A DNA stretch of 64,000 bases from Pelobates cultripes (GCA_933207985.1 OW240915.1:266061360-266125359); one strand, 5' to 3'; shown: positions 1-12,482, numbered from the stretch's first letter. The notes: generated by a model not told the origin, from the sequence alone. Program-made: numbers and translations.

Positions 1-824
1 CTATTATATGAGAGTTCTTGGAAGGTCGAGTCTCTATCCCTCATACTGCTTACTTTACTTCAAACTCCCTCTGCTTCAGCTATATATTGATATCCATATC
101 CATGTTACATCATAACTACTTGAACATAATATAAATATATATACACATCCATATATAATCAATAGAAACATATAATATGCAATATTCTACACAAGCCGAG
201 GTCAATATCAAAATAAAACATGAGAGACTTACCATGAGCACTAACGTGTATCAGAGCAGAAACGACGATAGGGCAAGAAATATGGGCCCATATTAGATTT
301 AACAATGTTTCTGATTGATCCACATAATCTCTGCAAATCCAAAATGATTGGTAATGAGATCACCTGGACGACGAGGTCGTTTAAGGGCGGGCGTGACATC
401 ATGACATTTTAATTTACAAAAGAGGTGCCATTCAAATGGGCAGTGTCTAATATTAGAGAAGAGGATATTGGCTCATTGAATTAGCGGTTTGACAGGCTGA
501 ATGGAGCAGCCACATGGAGCGAGGGGTGCAGGGATGGAGAAGGGAAGGGAGATCTTTAAATAATAAACAAAACAAAATTCAATTAGCGGAGGGAGGTTGG
601 AGAGAGCACTCAGTGGGAGGGGAAAGCTTTCTTCCCCTAGCAGGTGCTCTGCCTACAAGGGAGCAAATTTTTACGTCTGTGGCCAGCATGCAGTGCGCGA
701 TGACAGCAGATGTTTTTTATGCACAGAATTGAAATTACGTTCTGGGTTGCCTAAGTCACGTGTGTTGGGAGTGCAACTAGCTCTTGGCACACAATTAAAA
801 ATAACTGTATGTGCAGTGTTTCAA
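1..824. other. No gene recognised; AT-rich then mixed single-copy DNA
   Basis: I see no coding domain, RNA gene or repeat I can name here. Short open frames around 514-878 have no recognisable composition or motif and overlap each other in different frames, so I treat them as chance. Confidence 0.5.
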
Positions 825-909
825 GCAAAAACATTGTACACCCAGACTCCTACCAGCACGACCACTTTGAACCACTGAAGTGGCCATGGTGGTTGGAGTA
901 ACCCTTTAA
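825..909 (-). repeat. End of a TTAA-type MITE (T2/Kolobok-like)
   Basis: Read on the minus strand from 909 this starts TTAAAGGGTTACTCC and runs through several short inverted stretches around a GTGG core. TTAAAGG at a TTAA target is the terminal signature of the T2-type MITEs of frogs. Only one terminus is clear; the other end is not found, so this is probably a fragment. Confidence 0.45.
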
Positions 910-1579
910 TGTGTTAATGCTAAATGATCTCTGTGCTGCTCGGTTTAATGAGGAAGAATTAATCAGAACAGCAGTGGTCGGCTGTGATATTCTGAGAGTG
1001 TCAGATGGTATGAATAGGTATGGCTATAATAAGGTGTGTAATGCCGTAGCCATACCTCAAGTAGGGCCAAACAGTGGTTGGCTAGGGAACCTCGTTCAGT
1101 GTTAAGCTGCTGAAGAACGGTTTAACACTGTTCAGAGGGTCAGTGCCAGAGGACTCCTGGCATTGTAATAAATTCAATGAGAAGTGACTGCAGTATGCCT
1201 TTGAGGTTTAACGACTAACCCTGCCTTTGTTTAAAACATAATATATTTTTGTTTCCTTTTACTTCTATTTTAAAGAAACTGCAAGGTACAAGTTCCCTTA
1301 AGAATATAATATTTGGCACAACACTTTCTCATTCTTACCTCATTGGGTTCAGTCTATTGTGCCTTTTGTATGATATTTACACACACTTCATTGCTTGTAA
1401 TTTCTGAAATCTTTTTCTATTTGGCAGGAATAATGCTTGAATATTACTTGTTTGCAAAAGCAGACCGTTTTTATGGCACATTGCCAGATTGCAATACTTA
1501 AAATGTCTATTCATCTTTTGCAATTTGAGATCACAAAGGACTATGAAGAATAAATGTTGACGTCTCTAAAGAGCTACGC
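910..1579. other. No gene recognised
   Basis: AT-rich spacer. A stretch near 1,085-1,170 repeats short words in inverted order and may be a further MITE remnant, but no terminus can be fixed. Confidence 0.4.
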
Positions 1580-1925
1580 TTAAAGGGAAACTCTAACATG
1601 AGAAATACAAACATGTATTCATAATGTTAGAGCTTTCTTCTGCATATTTAGTTAGAAACTACCAGTAAAATGGAAATATAGTAGATTAACTTATCTTTTA
1701 TCTCTTGATGTGCTGTTCTTTCTAAGGCCACCGCTCTGCTCCTAGCCAAGATCATATTTACTAGTGATCTCAGCTAATCCAGTACTTCTCCACAGCATTG
1801 GGGGTGGGGGCTACTGCAGATCCATGGCAGTTGGAGTGCTATGCCAATCAGCATAGCCTCATAGAGATGCATTTTACAAATGTATCTCTATGGTGAGCAT
1901 TCCGCATCTTGAGACAGAGCATGAG
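1580..1925 (+). repeat. TTAA-type MITE, 5' end and hairpin core
   Basis: Starts TTAAAGGGAAACTCTAAC at 1,580, followed by a short inverted stretch around ACATGT. Near 1,863-1,895 it carries the AGAGATGCATTTTACAAATGTATCTCT type hairpin also seen in the element at 60,231. The right terminus is not visible, so the end coordinate is approximate. Confidence 0.45.
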
Positions 1926-3251
1926 GTTGAAGAATGATGTTCCCGCAAAGTCCACAAAGGAAGCACCTCCAGCCATCCAGACACGGACACTGACTTAGAC
2001 AGTGGCCATAGATGGGCTAATCAAATGAATCTACTGAATTTTACTGTAATGAATGTGGAAATTCACATTAAAGGAACATTGATACATAATATGTTGGGGG
2101 GTTGGGGGATCTAACCATGGCCCTTTATCTATCACTGAACTATAGGAAAGTTTACTATGTGTTTATAGCTTTCAGTCATTCAGTTATCCACAGACCAGGC
2201 AGTAGTAATACCTTGCATCTCTGCAATGACATCCTTAGCATCTACATGGTATGGTAGTTGTGGAATGTAGTCACATGGAGATGGAAAAGCTCCATGTATA
2301 GTTGCACCTGGCTCCACATTTATAATCATTGCATCTGTGCTGATGCCTATGATATAGAAAAATCTAAGAAGTTAATCAAATAAAGTGATTTTTTTTTCAT
2401 TTAACTAGTGATGACATTTTATTTTGACTAGTATTTGTGTACTAGTGTGATCAAAATTAATTTTCTATTATGTGACATTAATACACAGTCACAACAGTTT
2501 AAGACATGTGTAGACAGAATGCCAAATCCGCTTTATACCAGACATGCTGATGACAAAGATACTTTTAATTTACATTGATTATGTTGTTTAAGACTCAGAG
2601 CCCCAAATACTGTGCCGCATGAATGTGTCATTCCAAGGAGCAAGGCATGATCATTGACTGGCTGTATATCTAAATTAGATTGTTTGTTGACACCAGCATT
2701 TACGTTTTTTTCTCTGTAGATGTGCACACGCCACATTTTAGAATGCTGACACATAGATACACACTAGATACATGCATCTTTATAAATGAGTCTTAATAGA
2801 ATGCAGTGAAACTGGAAAATATGCTAACAACTTGATTCTGTAACTTGATCAGTGGCTTAGTTAAAGCAGACTGTACATAACATTTATTTAAAATGTATTT
2901 TTAGACGCAGGTGAAACACACACAATTATTTCAAGTCAGGCTATTCTAGCATTCTAAAAAAAGTCAGACACTGACAGAAATTTGCAGATTCAGGTGCAGA
3001 TCTGTGACAATGCTTGTTAACATTACTACAAATGTAGAAGCCATGTATTGTGTAGATATTTAGAACTGCTAGATGTTGCCCAATTGTAACTAATCATTTG
3101 TAGAAATGGCACTTGTTGGGCAGAATGGATTCTCTGAGACAGTCGAGAGCAAAACTGCATTGAGTAGGGGTAGTGAGAAAGAGCACTTGGCTATGGTCCA
3201 CATAATCTGGCCAATGCCCATTCTTACTCTTACCTATACTATAGAGAAACA
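1926..3251. other. No gene recognised
   Basis: AT-rich, apparently single-copy. Open frames here are short and featureless. Confidence 0.5.
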
Positions 3252-3372
3252 GTAAGCAACCTTTGGCCACAGTTGTGGACTTCATCTCCCATAAGGCTCT
3301 TACAAACATAATGCTGGCAAAGCTTCAGGGGAGATGTAGTCCACAACATCTGCAGGGCCAAAGGTTGATTAC
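3252..3372. repeat. Short palindromic MITE with GTAAGCAACCTTTGGCC ends
   Basis: The left end GTAAGCAACCTTTGGCC is matched by the complement of the right end (GTAATCAACCTTTGGCC), with a second inverted pair inside around TGTGGAC...CATCTCCC. Length 121 bp. Related copies lie near 4,181 and 21,981. The superfamily is not determined because no clear target duplication is visible. Confidence 0.6.
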
Positions 3373-4180
3373 CATGACGAAAGAACTATGCTCGTGACTA
3401 CTTTGTTTGCCATAGAAGCCACTTCACACATCAAATGTATCATTAGCTTAGTGGTCCCTAGCCACCATGCCTCATGTCTCTTCATCACTGTTAAAACTTT
3501 CATCAATCAGTAGCCTGTAATTCTAGTGGGTAAGTGGGATCTTATCCCATGATTCTCTGCCCATAACAGATATATACCACAAGTACTTTGTCCTCAATTT
3601 CACATTACATGGTCTTGTAAATCTCTTGTCAGGCTCTGTAAACATCCATGCATACAATTCCAAATAACCACCATTCTACAAATGTGACTCCAACATGATG
3701 TCCTATAAAGAAACTATAACAGCGCTCTGGTTTAGTTTGTACACTTATCTAACTAGCTTAGTAAAGTAAATATGAAAAAGTATTGTACTTGTACACTATA
3801 TTCATGACTTGGATGACATCGAAGTGATTTGTTTTAGTAATGCTCATAGTGGACGACAATGTCACCCCAATTTGGCCACCTTGTTCCGTTTAAGAGTTGA
3901 GTTCCCATGCAAGTTAATAGGTACAGTGTTTAGATGAACAGGGTAAAAAAATGAACTTCTCAATGTTCACAGACCTAAGAGTGGTTGTCTTCACCATGCT
4001 TTAGTGAGTGTATCAAAGATGGTGAGTTAGAAATGTATACAGTATGTTTTTAAAGTTTTATCTGAATAGTAAACTCAGCAATGACTAAAAATATGCCTAA
4101 TATGTGCGTTCTGTGATTCAGTGAGTTAATGCAGATGCCCTCCTGGATAGATGCAAGAGCTAAACCATAGGGCAATTATA
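3373..4180. other. No gene recognised
   Basis: AT-rich single-copy sequence without protein-like or repeat signals I can name. Confidence 0.5.
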
Positions 4181-4291
4181 GGCAGCCTTCAACACTCTAG
4201 ATGTTGTAGACCACGTCTCCCATGATGCTTTTCCAGAATTATTGCTGTAAGAGCATGGGCGAAGCAGTCCATAGCATTTGGAATGCCATAG
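4181..4291. repeat. Diverged copy of the GCAACCTTTGGC palindromic MITE
   Basis: Contains the family words GCAGCCTTCAACACTCTAGA, TGTTGTAGACCACGTCTCCC and an inverted partial match near the right end (ATTTGGAATGCC). It is more diverged than the copy at 3,252 and its borders are approximate. Confidence 0.4.
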
Positions 4292-4959
4292 ATTTTATAT
4301 ATTTTATATTAATATAATGATTAATAAATATGGGGACCATTTTGTTAACTTTTTTCCTTCTGTATGAGACTTGCCACCTCAAATATTTCCCCTGATGTCG
4401 AGGAAATTCTTCATGAGCTTGCTACTTCCAGTTAACATAGAAGAAATAAACAAAAGGATCTCAAAATAGAATTTTTGCCTTGTAATCCCTAAAGGCTTTA
4501 AGTAAAATATTATTATTTCAAAATTGTATTTTATTTGTTGCACTGTTCTTAGACTACATTAATTTGAGCTCATATACTCCTTAGGCTGGAAATATGCAAC
4601 CATGGGAAGAAAGTGCTTTGTCAAGACCCTTGTGTTGGATCTTTTGCTTTCACTCAATGTTCAAGTGGGTTTCAGAAAGCAGCTTTATCATACACTTGTC
4701 ACTAAGGTTTGATTTGAATATCAAGTGCAACTTGAACATTAAGTGTCACTGACATTAGATTATTTCCAGGTGATGATAAAACACTCTGAACCGTAATTGA
4801 GTTCTTGTCGCTAGCCTAGGCAGAACTAGTTTTGTTTCACTTATATTTAATATGAAATAATAAATACACTACAAGTGTCTCCATTCAGTAAATTGTGTAC
4901 AATAAAGCAATGGATAAAAGATCTATTTAATATAATATTTTAATTTATATATATAGACA
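4292..4959. other. No gene recognised
   Basis: AT-rich single-copy sequence; nothing supported. Confidence 0.5.
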
Positions 4960-5330
4960 TACAGGGTGGCTTAGGGTAGAAAAGTGACACACAAAGAGGC
5001 TGGGGGAAAAGGCACACAGAAAAGCTGGGGAAGGGGTTGAGTGCAAAGAAACACATAGAGGGGCTGGTGAGGACAAAGACACACAAAGAGACACATGGCG
5101 GGGCTGTGGGGAGAAGAGAGAAGCAAAAAGGGCGCTGAGAAGAGATCGAGACACACAAAGCGGCTGGGAGGAAGAGACACACAGAGGAGCTGAGGGACAA
5201 AGAGACCCACTAAGGTGCTGGAGGAGCTGGGAAGAGTCACAGATGGGGACAAAGAGAGACACACAGCAGTTGGTCCATAAAGAGACAAACAAAGGGGCTG
5301 GGTGAAGAAAGAGATACACAAAGTTAGCAA
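4960..5330. repeat. Impure purine-rich tandem array, ~35-bp quasi-period
   Basis: The plus strand repeats a pattern like GACACACAAAGAGGCTGGGG about ten times with variable spacing and many substitutions. All three minus-strand frames stay open and give Ser/Leu/Val/Cys-rich low-complexity peptides built on LCVS. Three frames open at once is what a purine-rich array produces, so I do not call a gene. Confidence 0.75.
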
Positions 5331-7084
5331 TTTTTGTGTTGGGACTATGCTTGTCTAGGGCAAAAAATAGTCATGCACTGACCTTTTATGGACTTGAGCA
5401 TTTTTTTCCAACCTAGAATACTACTGTCACCAAAGTGGATTCAAGGTGAATTTCAAAAGAGGGCCAAAGTAGCTGAACTGGAAGCATAACTACCCTGGAA
5501 ATATTTTCATTTTTAGTTACTTTAGCCTTAAATTTAAAACTAACTTAAAACTCCAGACAATTCTCACTTTAGTGAATAACCCTGTTGGTTTAGGACATAA
5601 ACAGGAATTGGACAGTCTCAGGATTAACTAGATGGATACAGCAGAGTGCATATGCATTATTAACTATTAACTATCTCAATAATGCCACAATACTTGAACA
5701 GTCAGTTTGGTAAACATCTGTTAAAACCAGAGATAACAGAGAAAAGTTATAAATAACTTATAAACATACTGACATTCCTAAAAGGAACATGTAATATGTC
5801 ATACATGTAGATGACATCTTGAGAAATGTATACTTTTAATTCTTACATTATATTGACACCAATAAATGTTTACGTAACCTAAAAGATCATTTTCTCAAAT
5901 CATCTAAGATGGTGTTTGAAATAGACAACACTTGCTTGAACTTGTGGCATGCTTCTGTGACTTTTGTCTTTGGGGCTGCTGCAAGAGCAAAATTCCATGG
6001 GTGCAAGATTTGTAAACACCAGTGACACAGGGATGAAGGCTGAAGATATGCAACTCATTACATTTTAGAATCATTTTTAGGCTTGTATTTGCTATAAATT
6101 TTGCTAATACTATCTCTAAAATGTTATTTCCTTCAAAGAGACAATTCAAGCAAGTGCAAATAGAATGTGCAGCACACTATATGATTTGACAATTATTTCA
6201 TTTAATTAATTAATAGCAAATCAAGTTAGCCCCTTACGCCATTGTGAGTGGCATCACCCATGAATTATTCTCCTAAATGCCAGGTTTAACAGACACAATG
6301 TAGTATGGCACCCTAATCTTGGGACTGAACTGGGCCACACAAGACTTAAGACTAGTAGGTGCTATTAGCAACTGTTACATTTCATTTCTGTGCTCTTCTG
6401 CTAATGATATAGGGATGGAAATAGTGTGATTCTGTCTCCCCAGTTCCACTGCTGTAATATTGCAGTCAGGAGAGGAACTTAAATAACTCTTTCTAATATC
6501 ATGCAGGCTGGGTTATGTACATCAAATGTAGACCTAAGATTAAATGAACTCTACATTCATTCACTACGTATTCATTTACATCAATAACAAAATAAGATTA
6601 GCATTTTGACTCCTCCTGCATCTTTTGAAGATTACAGTTTACAAAAAAGATGTGATTTATGCAGATCCGACTATATGACAATTGTTAGATACAGATATGC
6701 CATGTGACTTGTGAAAAGTATGTCAGAAAAGGGGCATTGATACTCTTTTCATCTCTCCATCCTTCCGTTCATCTATTCACACACATACACACATATCAAG
6801 ATAAAGAAGTACATGGCTTATACTGCGCCCAAGATTTATACGTACATAGATCTTCAGGGGGTACAATACTTTGAACCTAAGAATAATAGAAAAGACAATA
6901 ATGGTTCAGTACAATATGGTAAAGTGCAGATTATACAAATAGCAGCTATGTAAAAACCACTCACATTTGATTAAGCCTGTTAACTCACTATTCTGGCTAC
7001 CACTGGTCTTAGACTACCTGAGGACTGATACTGTCGGCTGGTACAATCTTTTCTGTCCGGACCAGAACAAACACACAAGAGGTA
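5331..7084. other. No gene recognised
   Basis: AT-rich single-copy DNA. A minus-strand open frame at 5,904-6,149 has no recognisable motif. Confidence 0.5.
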
Positions 7085-8430
7085 AACCAGCCCGACCACA
7101 AAGCCTGTTGGGTCTGCATGCCAGTGAAATGGAGAGGCGGCCGATCTCCCAAAGCTGAGCGAGCACCTCGAGGCCACCTCTCACAGCCCCATCACCCTCC
7201 TCCCCCAGACTGGGGGGGATATCCCGGTCTCCACTGGGACATGCAGCACCTGAGGCAGAGATATCCACGCCAGCCACCACGACCTCCACTGGGAGCAACC
7301 AAGATGGCCGCCGTGCCTCCTCTGCAGCACAGCCGACCAGCCTATGACGGACGGGAATGGATTGAGTCATTCAATGCCCGATTTGACGCTATATGCCATA
7401 AATTTTGGTACAGGCTCAGCACCCACCTACTAGTTCCTGCAGCCGTTCCAGCTCACGGTTCCTCACCTGGGCTGAGAGCCCATGTGGAGCTACGCTCACA
7501 CAGTTGGCCACATGTCCAAGGAGCACTTCGACGCAAGAAGACTCCACGAGCATGCAACCTTTCCAAGAGAAATAGGATCACTAGACACCGGCTACCAGGA
7601 CGAGCTTTTTCAGAGCTTGGAGGTTTAAAACAAAACCACAATTTGTTTTTTCCACTGAGCACGTCTACAGGAACAGTGTCAAGAAGCGTTGCAACCTCCC
7701 TATGGTACAGGGGACTGCTCTAGGGCACGTTTATACCCACACACTGTCACCTATGCTGAGATCCAGCATGCAGACTCTCTGGGTTGCCTGGAAGCAGACC
7801 CCACCAGTCATTGGTGTAGAGATGGACTTAATGCTCTTGCCAACTTGTGGTGTGGAATGAGGGGGACTGGTGACATCACTTAGCATCCATAATTGAACCA
7901 AGTTAAACCTGCAGCAGTTAAAGTTTACAGTTATGGTTTGCTTTTTTTTATCTTATCTTATTTTTTGTTTTTTATTATTTGTCTCCTTTGTATCACTTTA
8001 AGAAGGCATGCTCCCAGTGGTACCTTTATCTAACTAGACTAACCTAGACTAACGTTTCTTCTCTCATGATCTCAACAGATGCATTAGGCATAGTTCTCTC
8101 CTGTTTAATCCTACACACAGTGACTAACCCTCATGTCCTATGCATAATTTGTCTATCGTTAGTTGTACCTCATAATACGCTTTAGCATACCATAGTTAAA
8201 TATCTCTACTAATGCATATCTAGCAGGTATATCCCGCACCTCCAGTTGTACTATTGTTTTCACATGCATTGTTTATGTTTATTTTCAAAATCTTAACGAA
8301 AAAAAAAAAAAGTGCAGCTAATCTTGACATGTAACTTCATATTGTCTGACCAATGCTCATGATTACTCTATATGTCAATGCATATCTGTGCTTGTTCCAC
8401 TGAACAACAAAAATAAAGAATTATATATAT
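7085..8430 (+). mobile_element. L1-like non-LTR element, ~1.3 kb, internally short
   Basis: The GC-rich 5' part (about 7,085-7,730) contains GGGGATATCCCGGTC near 7,215 and a YY1-like CCAAGATGGCCGCC at about 7,300. The AT-rich 3' part ends near 8,407-8,420 with CAAAAATAAAGAATTA. The element at 14,098-17,893, on the other strand, shares both the 5' block and the 3' terminal motif and has nearly the same length once its hAT insertion is removed. No endonuclease or reverse transcriptase is present. A YY1 site near the 5' end is known for mammalian L1; assignment to an L1-derived, internally deleted family is inference. The 5' border is approximate. Confidence 0.55.
7118..7723 (+). pseudogene. Open frame in the 5' block of the L1-like element
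   Basis: A 201-codon frame rich in Pro, Arg and His in its first half, then less biased. Around residues 60-70 it reads GATKMAAVPP, and the sibling copy on the minus strand reads GTTKMAAQSR at the matching place, with similar Pro/Gly-rich sequence before it. After that both contain a short helical-looking stretch (FNARFDAICHKF against FDQLCEGLRKAL). I recognise no RRM, zinc knuckle or enzyme motif. It may be the start of an ORF1/gag-like protein or only 5' UTR that happens to be open; I cannot decide between them. Confidence 0.35.
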
Positions 8431-8799
8431 ATAAAAAACAAATAGTTATATAAAAAAGTAACTATTTATTTAACAAAGAAATAAAAACATTAAGATAATC
8501 TAAAATTTGGTATAGATGCCCCACTTGACGCGTTATACTCGACGCCATATACTTCTTTATTTATCTAACAAGGTTTTGGGAATCCTTGTATTGTGTACTG
8601 CAGCCCTTCCCAAATAATCAACTGTACTATAGTGTGCGCCTATTAATCAGTCTGTCCATTTTCGTCCCTGTGCTGTTTAGGTTGGTATGCAGCAGTTGGA
8701 ATGGTCACATCATATTCATAAACTCAAATTAATTGACAACATTTAATTCTGTGTCTTCCTCGATGTAACAGAGATCTCTTTGATATTGTGAATAGTTTA
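8431..8799. other. No gene recognised
   Basis: AT-rich spacer between the L1-like element and the inverted-repeat block. Confidence 0.5.
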
Positions 8800-10436
8800 A
8801 CCCCTTAAGACCGCAGGGCATTTATGCAGTCCCTATTTTGATTGCTCTAAACGCCGTAGGGCAGCATAGAATGCCCTGCGATCTTACGTACTTACCTGGT
8901 CGCCGGCGATCGCGGTATGGCCTCCTCGGCCCCTCTGGACCATGTGATCGGCATGTAATGACAGGTACTCCCCCTGCTGTCTAAAAATAAGATAAAATAA
9001 GTTAAAACAGTGTAAAAATAAATAATAAATACTTAGATCATATATATTTATTATATATATGATCTAAGTATATTATATATATGATCTAAGTATATATACA
9101 CACATATACACACATACACTGTCTAAGTGTACTTTAATATTAATATATACATAATTATATATATATTATCAAAATACACGTACAATGATATTGATTAAAT
9201 ATATATATAATTTTCATTATATATATATATTTATATATAATAAAAAATAAATAAATATGTAAATACGTTAAAAAATAAAATAAAATAAATTAAAATTAAA
9301 TAAATATATATACATGTGTAATTTCGTTCTAACTGTATTTTTAAATTAATATATATATATTAATAACAAAATACATGTAGAACGAAATAATATATATATC
9401 TATATACATACGTATATATGTATATATAGAGTATAAAAAGGGTGAAGTACCAGCGCTAATTTAAAACAGTGTAAAATATAAAAATTAAAAACAAAAAACA
9501 AAACTGTATATAATGAGCTGCTATAACACCATAATCTTATCTTGTATTGTAGAACTAGAACCCAGGTGATGGTGAAGCGCTATATATCACTATATATATA
9601 CCTATATATAAATAAAAATAATTTAAAAAAATTATATGCATATATATATATATATAAACAATTCTACGTATATATTTATGTAATAATTTTACATAATTGG
9701 GTCATTTTATTGATTACAATTTGCAGGACCTGCCTGACAACCCAGGCCGAAAGTTTAGGGAATTTAATTTGCTAGCACTGTATTTAACCCTGTAACTTTC
9801 CAAGACATCATAAATCCTGTACATGGAGGGGTACTGTTTTACTTTGCTGAACACATTTATTAGTGTTTCAAAACAGTAAAATGTATTACAACGACGATAT
9901 CGTCAGTGACAGTGACATTTTTGCATTTTTCACACACAAATGGCACTTACACTGACGATATAATTGTTGTGATACGTTTTACTGTTTTGAAACACTAATA
10001 TTTGTGTTCAGCGAAGTCTCCCGAGTATAACAGTACCCCTCATGTACAGGTTTTATGGTATTTTCAAAAGTTTCAGAGTCAAATATAAGGCTTGCGTTTC
10101 AGTTTTTTCACATTAAACTTCGCCAGGTTGGTTATGTTGCCTTTGAGACCGTACGGTAGACCAGGAATGAAAATTACCCCCATGATGGCTTACCATTTGC
10201 AATAGTAGACAACCCAGAGTATTGAAAATGGGGTATGTTCAGTATTTTTTAGTATCCACTTAGTCACAAACACTGGCCAAAATTGGCGTTCAAATTAGTT
10301 TTTTGCATTTTCAAATATTAACACTAACTTTGGCCAGTGTTTGTGACCAAGTGGCTACTAAAAAAAACTGGACATACCCCATTTGCAATACCTTGGATTG
10401 TCTACTTTTGCAAATGGTATGTATACAGTATACATA
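8800..10436. repeat. Unclassified AT-rich repeat block with large inverted repeats
   Basis: Opens with TTTAACCCCTTAAGACC at about 8,802, a word seen again at 21,796 and 50,404. It then runs through palindromic AT-rich stretches (for example 9,320-9,390, with arms containing TTTCGTTCTA and TAGAACGAAA). A large inverted repeat of about 150-bp arms is centred near 9,930: both arms carry TTTCAAAACAGTAAAA and the complement of CCATGTACAGGTTTTATG. A second one spans about 10,180-10,428, with arms containing ACACTGGCCAAA and TTTGGCCAGTGT. Parts are clearly homologous to 52,250-53,160. I do not recognise a transposase, so the class is open. Confidence 0.65.
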
Positions 10437-11358
10437 CAGTATCTCACAAAAGTGAGTACACCCCTTTACATTTTTGTAAACATTTTATTATATCTTTTCA
10501 TGTGACAAAACTGAAGAAATGACACTCTGCTACAATGTAAAGTAGTAAGTGTACAGCCTGTTTAACAGTGTAAATTTGCTGTACCCTCAAAATAACTCAA
10601 CACACAGCCATTAATGTCTAAACCGTTGGCAACAAAAGTGATTACACCCCTAAGTGGAAATGTCCAAATTGGGCACAAAGTGTCAATATTTTGGGTGGCC
10701 ACCATTATTTTCCAGCACTGCCTTAACCCTCATGGGCATGGAGTTCACCAGAGCTTCACAGATTGCCACTGAAGTCCTCTTCCACTCCTCCATGACGACA
10801 TCATGAACTGGTGGATGTAAGAGACCTTGCGCTCCCCCACCTTCCGTTTGAGGATGCCCCACAGATGCTCTATAAGGTTTAGGTCTTGAGACATGCTTGG
10901 CCAGTCCATCACCTTTACCTTCAGCTTCTTTAGCAGGGCAGTGGTCATCTTGGAGGTGTGTTTGGGGTCGTTGTTATGTTGGAATACTGCCCTGTGGCCA
11001 GTGGTGTATCCTGGTTTTGTGCTGCCCTAGGCAAAACAAAACTCAGGCGATCCCCCTGCCCCCATCCATCAGTTTCAGGGTCTTGGCAATCTTCTTATAG
11101 CCTAGGCCATCTTTATGTAGAGCAGATCCTCAGAGAGTTGTTTTCCATGAGGTGCCATGTTGAACTTCCAGTGGCCAGTATGAGAGAGTGTGAAAGCGAT
11201 AACACCAAATTTAACACACCTGCTCCCCATTCACACCTGAGACCTTGTAACACTAACGAGTCACATGACACCGGGAAGAAAAAATGGCTAATTGGGCCCA
11301 ATTTTGACATTTGCACTTTGTTGTGTACTCACTTTTTTGCCAACAGTTTAGACATTAA
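10437..11358 (-). mobile_element. Tc1/mariner remnant, right end lost, interior deleted
   Basis: The left terminus CAGTATCTCACAAAAGTGAG at 10,437 follows a TA dinucleotide, as expected for Tc1/mariner. An inner repeat, AACCGTTGGCAACAAAAGTG near 10,620, is matched in reverse near 11,330 (TTGCCAACAGTTTAGAC), so the element has paired ends of the IR/DR type. The outer part of the right end is missing because a TTAA-type element begins exactly at the TTAA of TTTAGACATTAA. The interior keeps the C-terminal third of the transposase and the far terminal region; the middle is replaced by about 60 bp of unrelated sequence near 10,997-11,060. Confidence 0.85.
10683..10996 (-). pseudogene. Tc1 transposase C-terminal fragment
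   Basis: Minus-strand translation gives [20 protein letters not shown], the end of a DDE transposase. The Glu of IEHLW corresponds to the last acidic residue of the DD34E triad and is present. Upstream, both catalytic Asp regions and the DNA-binding domain are missing. Downstream the frame is shifted, but the family ending GHPKY and a stop can be read at 10,683. It cannot encode a working enzyme. Confidence 0.8.
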
Positions 11359-11690
11359 AGGACCCTTATAGTGCCAGGAAAACATACTCGTTTTCCTGGC
11401 ACTATAGTGCCCTGAGGGTGCCCCCACCCACAGGGTCCCACTCCCGTGGCGCTGACGGGGAAGGAAGGGGTTAATCCCTTACCTTTATTCCAGTGCTGGG
11501 CTCCCTTGGCGCTGGGACTCTCCTCCCTCTTCTTCCATCAGCATCTGAATGTGCATGCGCGGCAAGAGCAGGAGAGGATCCGGGGAGCTCTTGTCAGCAG
11601 CTCCGCAGGGTTCCTCTCACGCAGTCGGAGCGTTGCCGCGGCTAGAGTTCACTCTCCACTGGACCACCAGGGAAGGCAGGAGCATGGCCC
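11355..11690 (+). repeat. TTAA-type MITE end, GC-rich, inserted in the Tc1 remnant
   Basis: Begins TTAAAGGACCC at 11,355 and immediately forms a hairpin: TATAGTGCCAGGAAAAC pairs with GTTTTCCTGGCACTATA. A GC-rich stretch follows that includes CATGCGCGGCAAGAG, a word shared with the nested element near 42,560. The right terminus is lost in the CA-rich array. Confidence 0.6.
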
Positions 11691-12390
11691 TCACACATTA
11701 CACACAAACATACAGCACACACACATACATCACCCTTACACACACAGCACACACACTAACAGCACCCTCACACTAACAACACCCTTACACACACAGCACC
11801 CTCACACATGCACACACTAACAGCACCCTTACACACAGCACCCTCACACACACAGCACACACTTACAACACCCTTACACACACACACACACACACACACA
11901 CTAACAGCACCCTCACACACACAGCACCCTCACCCACACACACAAAGCACACACTAACAGCACCCTTACACACACAGCACCCTCACACACACACACTAAC
12001 AGCACCCTTACACATACACAGCACGCTTACATACACACAGCACCCTTACACATACACACACTAACAGCACCCTCACACACACAGCACCCTCACCCACACA
12101 CACACACACAAAGCACACACTAACAGCACCCTTACACACACAGCACCCTCACACACACACACACTAACAGCACCCTTACACATACACACAGCATGCACTA
12201 ACAGCACCCTTACACACACAGCACCCTTACACACACAGCACCTTCACACACACAGCGCCTTGACATACACAGCGCCTTCACACACACAGTGCCCGCACAC
12301 ACACAGAGCGCCTTCACACACAGCGCCTGCACACAAACAGCGCCTTCACACACAGCACCTACACACAGCACCCTCACACACACAGCAGTG
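11691..12390. repeat. CA-rich compound array (CACACACAGCACCCT units)
   Basis: Some 700 bp of ACACACAGCACCCTTACACA and ACACACTAACAGCACCCT style units, with GCGCC variants towards the right end. Period varies and units are interrupted by pure (CA)n. Open frames here are Thr/His-rich artefacts of the array. Confidence 0.9.
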
Positions 12391-12434
12391 TGTGTGTGTA
12401 TGTATGTTTATGTATATATATATGTATATGAAAA

Positions 12435-12480
<46 letters not shown>

Positions 12481-12482
12481 CG
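12391..12482. repeat. (TG)n and (TA)n microsatellite
   Basis: A TG run, then GTATGTATG, then a second TG run followed by about 14 TA units ending at 12,480. It directly continues the CA-rich array with the strand sense reversed. Confidence 0.95.

Noticed and set aside
4940..5330. Three overlapping minus-strand frames with LCVS-rich peptides
   Set aside because: All three frames are open at once over an impure purine-rich tandem array, so openness reflects composition, not coding.
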